Of a DNA stretch of 64,000 nucleotides, positions 45,389 through 53,253 are shown piece by piece; position 1 is the first letter of the stretch, and each line of letters begins with the position of its first letter. The position numbers were made by a program, and so were the translations under genes. Source of the DNA: DATMER01 sp963741305. Lineage in GTDB: Bacteria > Acidobacteriota > Thermoanaerobaculia > Multivoradales > UBA5704. The notes beneath the pieces were generated by a model. That model made no database searches, had not been told where the DNA came from, and saw only the letters and a list, made by a program, of their open reading frames with translations. The stretch spans positions 6,758,001-6,822,000 of the forward strand of contig CAVUHL010000003.1 of assembly GCA_963741305.1 (NCBI GenBank), written 5' to 3'.

Positions 45389-45766
45389 ATCCGGAAGCGC
45401 CTCGCGGACATTCCCGCCGCTCTGCAAAACGTTCTCCTTTGTGCCTGGTACATTCAGAAGCATTCGGCGACGGTTCCGGTACGCCTCCGCGCTTCCCGCC
45501 TTGAGCTCTGCGCCATTCACACCAAGAGGCGAACGATTCCCCCCGAGCTGGCGGTATTTCCGCTTGCCACGGGAATGATCCAGGGCAGGCTCGGGAGCAT
45601 TCCGAGCTCGGCGTGAATGTCTCAGTGCGGACTTGGGGACATTCAGAGTTTAGGATGACTCATTCCGAGGCAAGCGGGAATGACTCCGAGATCGACAGGA
45701 ATGCTCCGGGAGTTGGTGGGAATAACTCGGAGTCAGGGGGGAATGTCCCAGATCTTTGGGCGAATG
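45389..45766. repeat. 21-bp-period degenerate array, 18 units (array 3)
   Basis: Cut into 21-bp blocks from 45389, nearly every block starts with ATTC or a close variant (ATCC, GTTC, ACTC), often followed by CGAG. The later blocks end in GGGAATG or GAATA/GAATG. Clear unit starts are at 45410, 45515, 45536, 45599, 45641, 45662, 45683, 45704, 45725 and 45746. No insertion or deletion breaks the phase over 378 bp. A short frame at 45613 shows a 7-residue period (HSEASGN, DSEIDRN, NSESGGN) but lacks a convincing start signal. The 433-bp gap between genes holds nothing else I recognise. Confidence 0.8.
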
Positions 45767-45820
45767 AGGCCCTAGCCGGGGGGAGTGGCCCCTAGGAGCG
45801 GGCAGAACGGCCGAAGGAGT

Positions 45821-46336
45821 CTAGTCAAGTCGCCCATCGTCTTTGATCCCGTTCTTCAAGATCAACGTCTGCCGGAGCACCGGCAGCACCGCACGGTCCT
45901 TGTCCCGGTTAGCTTGCTCTTTGGACTCGATCACGGCGGACAACTCTAGGACGCGGACGCGATCCTCGCCCAGCTCATAGAGGATGGTGCGGCCGGCGAG
46001 ATCCTGATAGGTGCGGCCGGCTCCGATCTGGCTGAGGAGGTCGAGGGCGCCGAGTTCGGTCAGCAGGAGATGCGTCCGCAAGGTCTTGAGCTTCGTCGAG
46101 TCCGGCTCGATGTGGCGTCCCGCTGGGTCTCGGTACCGCGCCTTGAGCTCCCGGAGCACTCCGAGAAGACGATCCAGGTTCTCTGGCGTGTTGTCGTACA
46201 GGATGTCCAGATCGAACGTCACGATCGGGGCGCCCTCGAGCTGGGCTGCGACTCCGCCGACGACAAGGAACTCCACCTCATGCCGGAGCAGAGCCTGGAG
46301 GAGTCCCCGGAACTTAACGCTCCGGGATTCGCCCAT
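45821..46336 (-). CDS. Nucleotidyltransferase-fold protein (MNT/DUF6036-like), probable toxin
   Basis: This 171-residue protein contains VEFLVVGGVAAQLEGAPIVTFDLDILYD, the G-G and D-x-D signature of minimal nucleotidyltransferases, and an effector-less helical C-terminus with TELGALDLLSQIG. Related proteins are half of two-gene toxin-antitoxin units. The start overlaps the upstream small gene by 23 bp. Confidence 0.8.
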   Translation of the reverse strand: MGESRSVKFRGLLQALLRHEVEFLVVGGVAAQLEGAPIVTFDLDILYDNTPENLDRLLGVLRELKARYRDPAGRHIEPDSTKLKTLRTHLLLTELGALDLLSQIGAGRTYQDLAGRTILYELGEDRVRVLELSAVIESKEQANRDKDRAVLPVLRQTLILKNGIKDDGRLD

Positions 46337-46499
46337 TCCGCAACTCGGTGAGCCCGTCCACCCAGTCCTGGAGCAGCTCGAGCCGTTCGAGTGGCGTCAG
46401 GCTGAGAGTCCAGCGGATCAGGGTGAGATCGACACCGTCGGGAGACTCGGCCTGAAGCGAGGGGGCCGGCTCCGGCTCGGGATTCGTGGGCGTGCCCAT
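46314..46499 (-). CDS. Small partner of the nucleotidyltransferase, probable antitoxin
   Basis: The 61-residue product has a disordered Pro/Glu-rich start and a helical C-terminal half (DLTLIRWTLSLTPLERLELLQDWVDGLTELRNGR). I recognise the pattern from small genes lying directly before nucleotidyltransferase genes. It overlaps the toxin gene by 23 bp. Function is inferred from context. Confidence 0.65.
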   Translation of the reverse strand: MGTPTNPEPEPAPSLQAESPDGVDLTLIRWTLSLTPLERLELLQDWVDGLTELRNGRIPER

Positions 46500-46504
46500 T
46501 GAGC

Positions 46505-46568
46505 CACTATAGCAACGACTTGAGCGGCAAGCTCCATCGCCTGGACTGCGAGGCGGGGGAAGCCGCTG
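46505..46568 (-). pseudogene. Shrunken duplicate of the sialidase gene tail
   Basis: Read on the minus strand, this stretch contains AGCGGCTTCCCCCGC, then GTCC, then GCTTGCCGCTCA, in the same order as the 3' end of the sialidase-like gene at 46905-47015, with about 60 bp missing between blocks. It encodes SSGFPRLAVQA in place of GSGFPRLAVHA. The XRE gene lies between this remnant and the intact copy. Confidence 0.55.
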
Positions 46569-46874
46569 CTACTGGCGCGGGCTGGAGCTTTTTCGAGCAG
46601 GGCGGAGCTCCAGGTTCAGCTGCCAACCGATAGCTCGCGCATAACGCTCCAGGGTCGAGAACCGGATACTCCCGGTGCTGTTCTCGATTCGGCTGATCGC
46701 CGACTTCTTCGTCTCCAACCGCTCTGCCACTTGCTCCTGGGTGAGTCCAGCCTTCTCGCGAGCTTGGCGGAGAAGGGCGCCTACTTTGAAACCGGCATAC
46801 CCTGATTCGAGGCCGTCTGCGAACTCAGAGTCGCACGTTGCCCGAGTCTGCACATACTTAGTCAGGTCGCTCAC
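46569..46874 (-). CDS. XRE-family HTH regulator, orphan antitoxin-like
   Basis: The 101-residue protein has a helix-turn-helix (VGALLRQAREKAGLTQEQVAERLETKKSAISRIEN) followed by STLERYARAIGWQLNLEL, the layout of HigA/MqsA-like antitoxins. A RelE/HigB toxin would normally sit just upstream, but here the sialidase gene does. It is probably a solitary remnant of a toxin-antitoxin pair or a stand-alone repressor. Confidence 0.85.
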   Translation of the reverse strand: MSDLTKYVQTRATCDSEFADGLESGYAGFKVGALLRQAREKAGLTQEQVAERLETKKSAISRIENSTGSIRFSTLERYARAIGWQLNLELRPARKSSSPRQ

Positions 46875-46886
46875 TGCCTTACCCCC

Positions 46887-48116
46887 TCAGCCAGGGCCAA
46901 CACTCCTGAGCGGCAAGCTCCCCATCCGCACCCGCCGTCCCTGATCCCCCTCTTCGACCCAGGCCACGTGGAGGCGGCCTGCGTGGACAGCCAAGCGGGG
47001 GAAGCCGCTGCCGCGGGCGGCGCTGGTTGCCGCGATTGCCACCGGGTTTCCCATCTTGCCCTTGGCGCTCACGCGCCGGAGGCGGATCACGGCGTTGTCT
47101 CCGACCAGGCTCATCCAGCTCACGACCGCGTCGGTCCCGTCCAGGACGAGGTCTACCCGGCCTAGCGGCTTGCCGGTGTCGATCAGGACGGGCTTGGCGA
47201 AAGTGGCCCCGCCGTCGTTCGAGACGGCGAGCTGAACTCGGGGTCCCGGTGGGGCGGCGGTGAACCAGGCCACTGCCACGTGCTTGCCCGATGCGGCGAT
47301 GGCCGGCCCGTTTACCGGGCAACCGGGGATCTTCCAGTCGTCGGCGCCTGCCCGGACGGGTTTGCTCCAGCCCGAGGCGGTCCACCGCACCACGTAGATG
47401 TCGCGGACCTCGTCGGCCGTGCGGTCGCGGAAGGCGACCACCGGACCAGCGGCGGCCTGGGCGGCGTCGGTCTGGCAGCAGTCGCAGACCCGGTCGTCCA
47501 CGAGCTCGCTCGTCTTGGGAATCCCCTGGTCGAGCATCGCGGTGCGCAGGGTCATGGGACCCTTTTTGGCCGTCTCCCGTCCGTCGAGCCAGAAGGCTCG
47601 GAGGCCCGCGGGCCCCGTTACCCAGGAGACGAAGCCGTGCTCGGCCGGGATGTTGTCGTCGTGGAGCATCCCGGCTTTCGACCAGGTGGCTCCGCCGTCC
47701 GTCGAGCGCGCGAGATAGATGCCGTAGGCGTAGGTGCCGTCGCCCGTCTTGGCGAGCCAGTGAGCGGCGAGGGAGCCGTCCGGCGCCTGGCCTAAGGCGG
47801 GAAAGTCGGCCCAGTTGGCGAAGAAGCCCGGGCCGGAGGTGATGGTCGTAGGCTTGGACCAGCCGCCGGACGACAGGCGGGAGAAGCGGAGCTGATGGCC
47901 GGTGGGTTCCTTGGGGAGGCCGAGCGGCTCCAGCCAAGTCAGGAGCACGTCCTTGCCTGCAACGGTGAGGCTCGGTGCCATGGCTCCGGAACCTGCCGGA
48001 GGATTGGCTGGGGTCCAGCCCGGTGGATTGGCAGGGGAGCCGGCGAAGCCGATGACCGCGGATACCGCGAGGAGACCCAGGGCCACCGGAAGAATCAGGA
48101 ACGCTCGCCGGCTCAT
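46887..48116 (-). CDS. Secreted sialidase-fold (BNR) protein with a CDCC motif
   Basis: The ATG at 48116 gives a signal peptide (MSRRAFLILPVALGLLAVSAVIG); longer frames run into the sodC gene. The 409-residue protein has Asp boxes (STDGGATW, SNDGGATF) of a six-bladed propeller. An uncommon cysteine cluster CDCC at 211-214 (DRVCDCCQTD) looks like a metal site. The catalytic Arg triad and Tyr/Glu of true sialidases are not obvious. It begins 11 bp after sodC on the same strand, so it is probably co-transcribed with it and shares the extracytoplasmic compartment. Confidence 0.8.
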   Translation of the reverse strand: MSRRAFLILPVALGLLAVSAVIGFAGSPANPPGWTPANPPAGSGAMAPSLTVAGKDVLLTWLEPLGLPKEPTGHQLRFSRLSSGGWSKPTTITSGPGFFANWADFPALGQAPDGSLAAHWLAKTGDGTYAYGIYLARSTDGGATWSKAGMLHDDNIPAEHGFVSWVTGPAGLRAFWLDGRETAKKGPMTLRTAMLDQGIPKTSELVDDRVCDCCQTDAAQAAAGPVVAFRDRTADEVRDIYVVRWTASGWSKPVRAGADDWKIPGCPVNGPAIAASGKHVAVAWFTAAPPGPRVQLAVSNDGGATFAKPVLIDTGKPLGRVDLVLDGTDAVVSWMSLVGDNAVIRLRRVSAKGKMGNPVAIAATSAARGSGFPRLAVHAGRLHVAWVEEGDQGRRVRMGSLPLRSVGPG

Positions 48117-48127
48117 CCTGTCGGTCT

Positions 48128-48745
48128 CTACATCGTGCTCGTGCCGCCGGCCACTCCGCAGGCCAGCCGGTCGCCGGAGTTGCCGGTCGGCTGCGTCTTG
48201 CAGTCGTCCTCGCCGGCATGGAGGATGAGCGCCTTGCCGTTGAGCTGATCGGCGGTCAGGTTCGGGACGGACAGCTCCAGGTGGCCGATGCCGCCGCTGA
48301 CCTCGATGTTGCCCAGGTCTCCCGCGTGGCGTGGATCGGTCGGCGGGCAAGCGTGCTCCGTGCCGGTCGGGTTGAAGTGGCCGCCGGCCGAGGTGAAGTG
48401 CTGGCCACCCTCCCCCTCGTGGTCGCACATCCCGTTCTCATGGACGTGGATGCCATGCTTGCCGTCCTTGTCGACCCCCGCGACGTCGGCGACGATGCGG
48501 ACGCCGGTCCCCTCGGGGGTGACCGAGACCGTGCCGGCGAAGTCCGTGTCGGTGGGCGAGCCCGTCAGCGTGACCGTCATGCCCTGGGCGTCGGTCGCCG
48601 GGGTCTCCATCGGAGCGCTCGCAGGGGTTTCGGCAGAGGCCGGAGTTTCCGTTGCGTCATCGTCGGCCTTTTTGCCGCAGCCGATTGCCATGACCATGGA
48701 TAGGGCCAGGGCCGCCGTCATCACACCCAACTTGTAGCGGTTCAT
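48128..48745 (-). CDS. sodC: Cu/Zn superoxide dismutase, lipoprotein
   Basis: A strong GAGGAGGGAAG precedes the ATG. The 205-residue protein has a lipoprotein signal (ALSMVMAIGC), a Thr/Ala/Pro-rich linker and an SOD domain. Copper and zinc ligands are visible in HGIHVHENG, GGHFNP, RHAGDLGN and LILHAGEDD. The disulfide cysteines are in MCDHEG and RLACGV. It detoxifies superoxide outside the inner membrane. The sialidase-like gene follows directly. Confidence 0.95.
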   Translation of the reverse strand: MNRYKLGVMTAALALSMVMAIGCGKKADDDATETPASAETPASAPMETPATDAQGMTVTLTGSPTDTDFAGTVSVTPEGTGVRIVADVAGVDKDGKHGIHVHENGMCDHEGEGGQHFTSAGGHFNPTGTEHACPPTDPRHAGDLGNIEVSGGIGHLELSVPNLTADQLNGKALILHAGEDDCKTQPTGNSGDRLACGVAGGTSTM

Positions 48746-48802
48746 GTCTGCTTCCCTCCTCTCGGGTTATCCCGTTCCAGAGGGAGGATACCGGAAACCG
48801 AG

Positions 48803-49483
48803 TCAGGGCTGCGACATCAGCTCCATGCGGACGTCGGCCATGTTGCGGGAGATGAGGATCTCGACCGGCGTGGCGGCGGCGTCCGTGGCGAGCCAGAGGT
48901 CGAGCTTGCCCTTCCAGCGGCGCTCGTTGGGGACGTTGACGCCGCGGATCGAGTAGTGGCGCGCCTTCACTTTGCCGTGCGGGAGCTGGCGCGTCTCGAT
49001 CCCCAGGGGGATGACCACCACGGGATAGATCTTGCCGTCCGACCAGATCTGCATCCGCCGCGATTTCGTGGGCGGATCGTTGCGGATGGCATAGATGCCG
49101 GCGGCGACGTCCAGCACGCCCTCCTTGTCCACCGCCTCGTTTTTGGACTTGGATTCGCCCCGCCACGAGTAGGCGCTCCAAGCGCGGATCGGCTGCAGGG
49201 TGAGCACGTCGACCTCGGAGCCATAGCGGAAGTAGCCTTCCTGCTTGCTCTGGGGCGAGGTGATGGTGAGCTCGCTCTTGAGGTGCCCGTTGGTCCTCTT
49301 GAAGGTCAGCGAGCCTTCGCCCTGCCGGGGCAGGAAGAGGCCGGCCACCGCGCCCATGAAGTTGCGGAGCTGCCAGCGGTAGCGGAACTCCTCGTTTGCC
49401 GGGGGACCTTCCACGGAGCCTCCCAGAGAGGGGATGAGGAGGACGGCCAGGATCAGGGCCGGGATTTTGAGGGAACGTTTCAT
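48803..49483 (-). CDS. DUF3108 periplasmic protein
   Basis: I start at ATG 49483, which opens a signal peptide (MKRSLKIPALILAVLLIPSLG). The 226-residue product is strand-rich with family blocks RYRWQLRNFMGAVAGLFLP, AYSWRGESKSK, IYAIRNDPP, RRMQIWSDGKIYPVVVIPLG and ATPVEILISRNMADVRMEL. The family folds as an outer-membrane-lipoprotein-like barrel of unknown role. It sits upstream of sodC on the same strand with a 57-bp gap. Confidence 0.82.
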   Translation of the reverse strand: MKRSLKIPALILAVLLIPSLGGSVEGPPANEEFRYRWQLRNFMGAVAGLFLPRQGEGSLTFKRTNGHLKSELTITSPQSKQEGYFRYGSEVDVLTLQPIRAWSAYSWRGESKSKNEAVDKEGVLDVAAGIYAIRNDPPTKSRRMQIWSDGKIYPVVVIPLGIETRQLPHGKVKARHYSIRGVNVPNERRWKGKLDLWLATDAAATPVEILISRNMADVRMELMSQP

Positions 49484-49617
49484 GTTTGTCCTCGATTCAG
49501 GACACCGGAGGGAGGGATCCACGAAGGGTTCCCCCTCGTGCTCCAACTCCCGAGGGTGTCACGTAGGGTAAACAGAAGCAAGGGCTCTGCCATTTCGAGT
49601 GGGGTAGACTCCGCCCC

Positions 49618-52212
49618 ATGCGCAGACATCTCCTCGTCCTGCTCGTCCTGGCCCTCCCGCTCCCGTCTCTCGCGCAGATCCAGACTCCCGAATCCTTCCT
49701 CGGCCACCGGGTGGGCGAGGACCGCAAGCTCGCGCCCTGGCCGCGGGTGGTCGAGTACCTGCGCCTCGTGGATGCCGCCTCGGACCGGGTGAGCATCGAG
49801 TCCGCGGGGACTTCCACCCTGGGCAATGACATGCCGGTGGTGGTCCTGACTTCCGAGGCGAACCAGGCCAACCTGGAGCGCTACCGGGAGATCGCGCGGC
49901 AGCTGGCTCAGCCGGACAACCTCTCCGCCGAGCAGGCCCGCGCCCTGGCCGCCGAGGGCAAGACCATCGCCCTCGTCACCTGCTCCATCCACTCGTCGGA
50001 GGTCGGCTCCACCCAGATGGCCATGGAATTCGTCCATGACGTGGCCACCACCCAGGATCCGCGGATGCTCGCCTGGCTCGACGATGTCATCCTCCTCCTC
50101 ATGCCCTCGATCAACCCCGACGGGCAGGTGCTGGTGGTCGACTGGTACAACAAGCAGCTCGGGACCCCCTTCGAAGGCGGGCCGATGCCCTGGCTGTACC
50201 ACCACTATGTCGGGCACGACAACAACCGCGACTTCTACATGCTGACCCAGAAGGAGTCGCAGGCGGTCAACGGCGTCCTCTACCACCGCTGGTTCCCGCA
50301 GATCTTCCTCGACGAGCACCAGATGGGCGCCACCGGGCCGCGCATGTTCGTGCCGCCCCAGGCCGATCCGCTCGCCCCGGAGGTCCACTCCCTGATCTTC
50401 CGCACGGCCGACCTGCTCGGCACGGTCATGAGCATGCGGCTGGAGGAGGGGGGCAAGCTCGGCGTGGGCAGCAACATGATCTTCGACAGCTACTGGCCGG
50501 GCGGCACGCGCAATACCGCCTGGTGGAAGAACGTCACCGGCCTGCTCACCGAGGTGGCGAGCGCCAATATCGCGACGCCGCTCTCGATCGAGGCCGGCGA
50601 GCTGCGCGGCGGGGTCAAGGGGCTGCCCGAGTACGACCGGCGCTCCAACTTCCCCTCTCCCTGGCCGGGCGGGTGGTGGCGGCTGCGCGACATCGTCGAG
50701 TACGAGCTGATCGCCACGCGCGCGTTCCTGGAGGCCGGAGCTGAGTACCGCGAGAGCATCCTCTTCAATGTCTACAAGATGGCCCGCGAGGCGACCGCGC
50801 GCGGTACTTCGGAGCCGCCCTACGCCTGGATCGTGCCGTCCGAGCAGCGCGATCCGGTCGCCGCGGCCCTGCTGGTCGACCTGCTGCTGCGCCACGGCGT
50901 CCGGGTGCAGCGCGCCGCCGCCCCCGTCACCCTCGGACGGCAGGTCTGGCCCGCGGGCACCTACGTCATCCCCGCGGCGCAGCCCTACCGGCAGTTCCTC
51001 CTGACCATGCTCCGCTCGCAGCGCTACCCCGAGGTCATCCCGTTCGAGGGCGGCCCCATCATGGCGCCGTACGACGTGACCTCCTGGTCGCTCCCCATCG
51101 CCATGGGGGTCGAGGTGGCCGAGGCGGACGCGCCGGTCTCGGGGATCGCATCCAGCCTGTCGGCAGTCACCGAGCCGGTCTGGCCGGGGGGCGACGTGGC
51201 CCCCGGAGCGGGCGGCCATGTCATTTCGCATGCGGCGGACTCGGCCTTCACGGCCCTCAACCGGTTGATGGCAGACGGCAAGAAGGTGTTCTGGCTGGAG
51301 CGGCCCGCGGACTCTGAGGGCATGGCCGGCGACTTCTATCTCCCTGCGGGCACGATGACTCCCGAAGAGCTGAGCGGCCTCTCCCGTGAGCTGCGCGTGC
51401 CGGTCCGTTCGCTCGAGCAGGCGCCGAAGGGTCCGGCTTACCGGGTCAAGCCGGTGCGCGTCGGCCTCTACAAGCCCTGGGTAGCGAGCATGGACGAGGG
51501 CTGGACCCGCTTCCTCCTGGAGCGCTATGGCTTCCGCTTCGAGAACTTGAGCAATGAGCAGATGAAGGCTGCCGCGTACAAGGGGAAGGTGGATGTCATC
51601 CTGCTTCCGGCGGTAGGCAAGGACATCCTGGAGAAGGGAGAGCCCGGCTCGGCCGAGGCCCGCCGTTTCTGGGACCCGTTGCCGCCGCCCTACGCCGGCG
51701 GGATCGGGGACGGTGGCGAGAAGCTCAAGAAGTGGATCGAGGACGGCGGCACACTCGTGGCCTTGGACGAGTCCTCCGAGTACGTGATCGACCTGCTGGG
51801 CCTGCCGGTGACAAACGTCCTGTCCAAGGTCTCGGCGCAGGATTTCAACGCCCCCGGCTCCATGCTGCGCATCCGTTTCGACCCTGAGCATCCGCTAAGC
51901 CATGGGCTGAGGAAAGAGGAGACCGCCTACTTCGCCGACTCGCCCGCCTTCCAGACCAGCCCCCCGGACGGGCGCTTCGAGCGCCGTGTCGTCGCCTCCT
52001 ATCCGGAGGATTCCAAGGACATCCTGGTCAGCGGTTATCTGAAGGGTGGCGAGCGTCTGGAGAAGCGCGCAGCCGTGGTGGACTTCAAGGTAGGCAAGGG
52101 CCGCGTGGTCCTGATCGGCTTCCGCCCCCAGCACCGCGCCCAGCCGCACAGCACCTTCAAGCTGCTTTGGAACGCGTTGTACTTGGCGGGGTTGGAGAAG
52201 GCGGAGCTGTAG
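49618..52212 (+). CDS. Secreted M14-family zinc carboxypeptidase-like protein
   Basis: The 864-residue protein has a signal peptide ending near SLAQ. The first 330 residues are the peptidase domain: His125 and Glu128 in SIHSSEVGS form the HxxE zinc motif, LMPSINPDG is the NPDG-type block, and HDNNRDFYM and IFLDEHQMG follow. A long helical region and a C-terminal domain resembling a glutamine-amidotransferase-like fold follow (from about 600). These proteins are common in Acidobacteriota. It ends 1 bp from the convergent vapC stop. Confidence 0.9.
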   Translation: MRRHLLVLLVLALPLPSLAQIQTPESFLGHRVGEDRKLAPWPRVVEYLRLVDAASDRVSIESAGTSTLGNDMPVVVLTSEANQANLERYREIARQLAQPDNLSAEQARALAAEGKTIALVTCSIHSSEVGSTQMAMEFVHDVATTQDPRMLAWLDDVILLLMPSINPDGQVLVVDWYNKQLGTPFEGGPMPWLYHHYVGHDNNRDFYMLTQKESQAVNGVLYHRWFPQIFLDEHQMGATGPRMFVPPQADPLAPEVHSLIFRTADLLGTVMSMRLEEGGKLGVGSNMIFDSYWPGGTRNTAWWKNVTGLLTEVASANIATPLSIEAGELRGGVKGLPEYDRRSNFPSPWPGGWWRLRDIVEYELIATRAFLEAGAEYRESILFNVYKMAREATARGTSEPPYAWIVPSEQRDPVAAALLVDLLLRHGVRVQRAAAPVTLGRQVWPAGTYVIPAAQPYRQFLLTMLRSQRYPEVIPFEGGPIMAPYDVTSWSLPIAMGVEVAEADAPVSGIASSLSAVTEPVWPGGDVAPGAGGHVISHAADSAFTALNRLMADGKKVFWLERPADSEGMAGDFYLPAGTMTPEELSGLSRELRVPVRSLEQAPKGPAYRVKPVRVGLYKPWVASMDEGWTRFLLERYGFRFENLSNEQMKAAAYKGKVDVILLPAVGKDILEKGEPGSAEARRFWDPLPPPYAGGIGDGGEKLKKWIEDGGTLVALDESSEYVIDLLGLPVTNVLSKVSAQDFNAPGSMLRIRFDPEHPLSHGLRKEETAYFADSPAFQTSPPDGRFERRVVASYPEDSKDILVSGYLKGGERLEKRAAVVDFKVGKGRVVLIGFRPQHRAQPHSTFKLLWNALYLAGLEKAEL

Positions 52213-52213
52213 T

Positions 52214-52630
52214 TCAGTGAGCCTCGACGAGAGACCCGGGACGCTTGGCAATCTCAGGGAAGGCATCGAGCACCTTGCGGTCGAACGTGACGAGCGGGAG
52301 CTGCTCCCTGGAGGCGAGCTCGATGAAGAGGGTGTCATAGGCAGCAACTCCTGAGTGAACCGCTCGGGTCAGGGCGCCGTGCCAGAGCTTCCTGTTCGGG
52401 ATGGATCGGATCCCCAAGCGGGCTGCGAGGCCAAGGCGACGGTTGCCTTCGTCCAAGGTCAGGACGCCCGCGCGGATCGACATCCAGATGACGTTGGCCA
52501 ACTCGGCCTCCCAGAGCGCCGGGGCAATGGCCTCCTCAAGGGCTTTCCAGAATGGACGCGTCTCGTCTGCGAAGGGTTGGGTTCCGAGCAGGTAATAGGC
52601 GACTACGTTGGTATCGACGACGGCTCTCAC
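52214..52630 (-). CDS. vapC: PIN-domain toxin VapC
   Basis: The 138-residue protein has the PIN acidic residues in VVDTNVVAYYLL (Asp6), LWEAELANVIW, YDTLFIELA and LVTFDRKVL, giving a complete Mg2+-dependent RNase site. Its start overlaps the antitoxin stop by 4 bp (ATGA). With the upstream gene it forms an intact type II toxin-antitoxin pair. Confidence 0.9.
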   Translation of the reverse strand: MRAVVDTNVVAYYLLGTQPFADETRPFWKALEEAIAPALWEAELANVIWMSIRAGVLTLDEGNRRLGLAARLGIRSIPNRKLWHGALTRAVHSGVAAYDTLFIELASREQLPLVTFDRKVLDAFPEIAKRPGSLVEAH

Positions 52631-52854
52631 TCACGCCCCGCCGCAATCCAACTGTCCACCTCGGTGGCCGTGGGACGACGTTTCTGCTTGTCCCAGGAAG
52701 CCTCGATCTGCTCCAGGACCGAAAGCCGCTCGCCGATGTGCTCTTCGAGAAGCTCCCGAACCTCCTGCTCCATGGAGCGGCCATTCCTCTGGGCCAGCGA
52801 CTTCAGGGATTTCACCACGTCCTCCGACACATTTCTGATGGTGAGAGTTGCCAT
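52627..52854 (-). CDS. vapB: Ribbon-helix-helix antitoxin (VapB/FitA-like)
   Basis: The 75-residue protein begins MATLTIRNVSEDVVKSLKSLAQRNGRSMEQEVRELLEE-like, the FitA-type ribbon-helix-helix; the C-terminal part is a toxin-wrapping tail. It binds DNA as a dimer and neutralises VapC. It overlaps vapC and would autoregulate the operon. Confidence 0.88.
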   Translation of the reverse strand: MATLTIRNVSEDVVKSLKSLAQRNGRSMEQEVRELLEEHIGERLSVLEQIEASWDKQKRRPTATEVDSWIAAGRE

Positions 52855-52886
52855 GTTCAGATCCTCCTGCCAGCAAGAATGCTAGC

Positions 52887-53253
52887 ATGAACTCGATGAA
52901 GCTTCTCGCCATCTCAGGCAGCCTACGGGGCCGTCTCCTCGAACACGGCTCCCCTCCGTGCCGTGGCTCTCCTGGCGCCGGAGGGGATGGAGGTCTGCGT
53001 CGGTGGCGAGGAGTTCGTCTACAAGCCCGTCGCCCTGCTCAACGCGTCTCCTCGGGCGACACACGCTCAGGCGTCACTGAGGGAGACGGTAACGACGATG
53101 TCGGGGCGGCTCGTTGATGAGGCGTCGATCGACGTGCCGTTGCTGGGCAGAAAGCTCGACGAGCGCGGCATCGTCGAGGATCCGGAGATCTCTTCTTCCG
53201 TCCGCACAGCCCTGGCGGCATTTGAAAGGTATTTCAATTGCGCACCCTGCTGA
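52887..53253 (+). pseudogene. NADPH-dependent FMN reductase remnant, frameshift plus internal deletion
   Basis: The first frame gives MKLLAISGSLRG, the flavin-binding start of the family. Near 52935 it shifts frame into SSNTAPLRAVALLAPEGMEV. The text then jumps directly to GGEEFVYKPVALLNASPRATHAQ and continues normally to the end (VPLLGRKLDERGIVEDPEI). About 70 residues that normally carry the PEYNxGxPG loop are gone. The protein cannot be functional. Its stop overlaps the next start. Confidence 0.8.

Noticed and set aside
45613..45795. ORF with heptapeptide repeats (HSEASGN, DSEIDRN, NSESGGN) as a possible repeat protein
   Set aside because: The period follows from the 21-bp array; there is no ribosome binding site and the frame starts and ends inside or next to the array.
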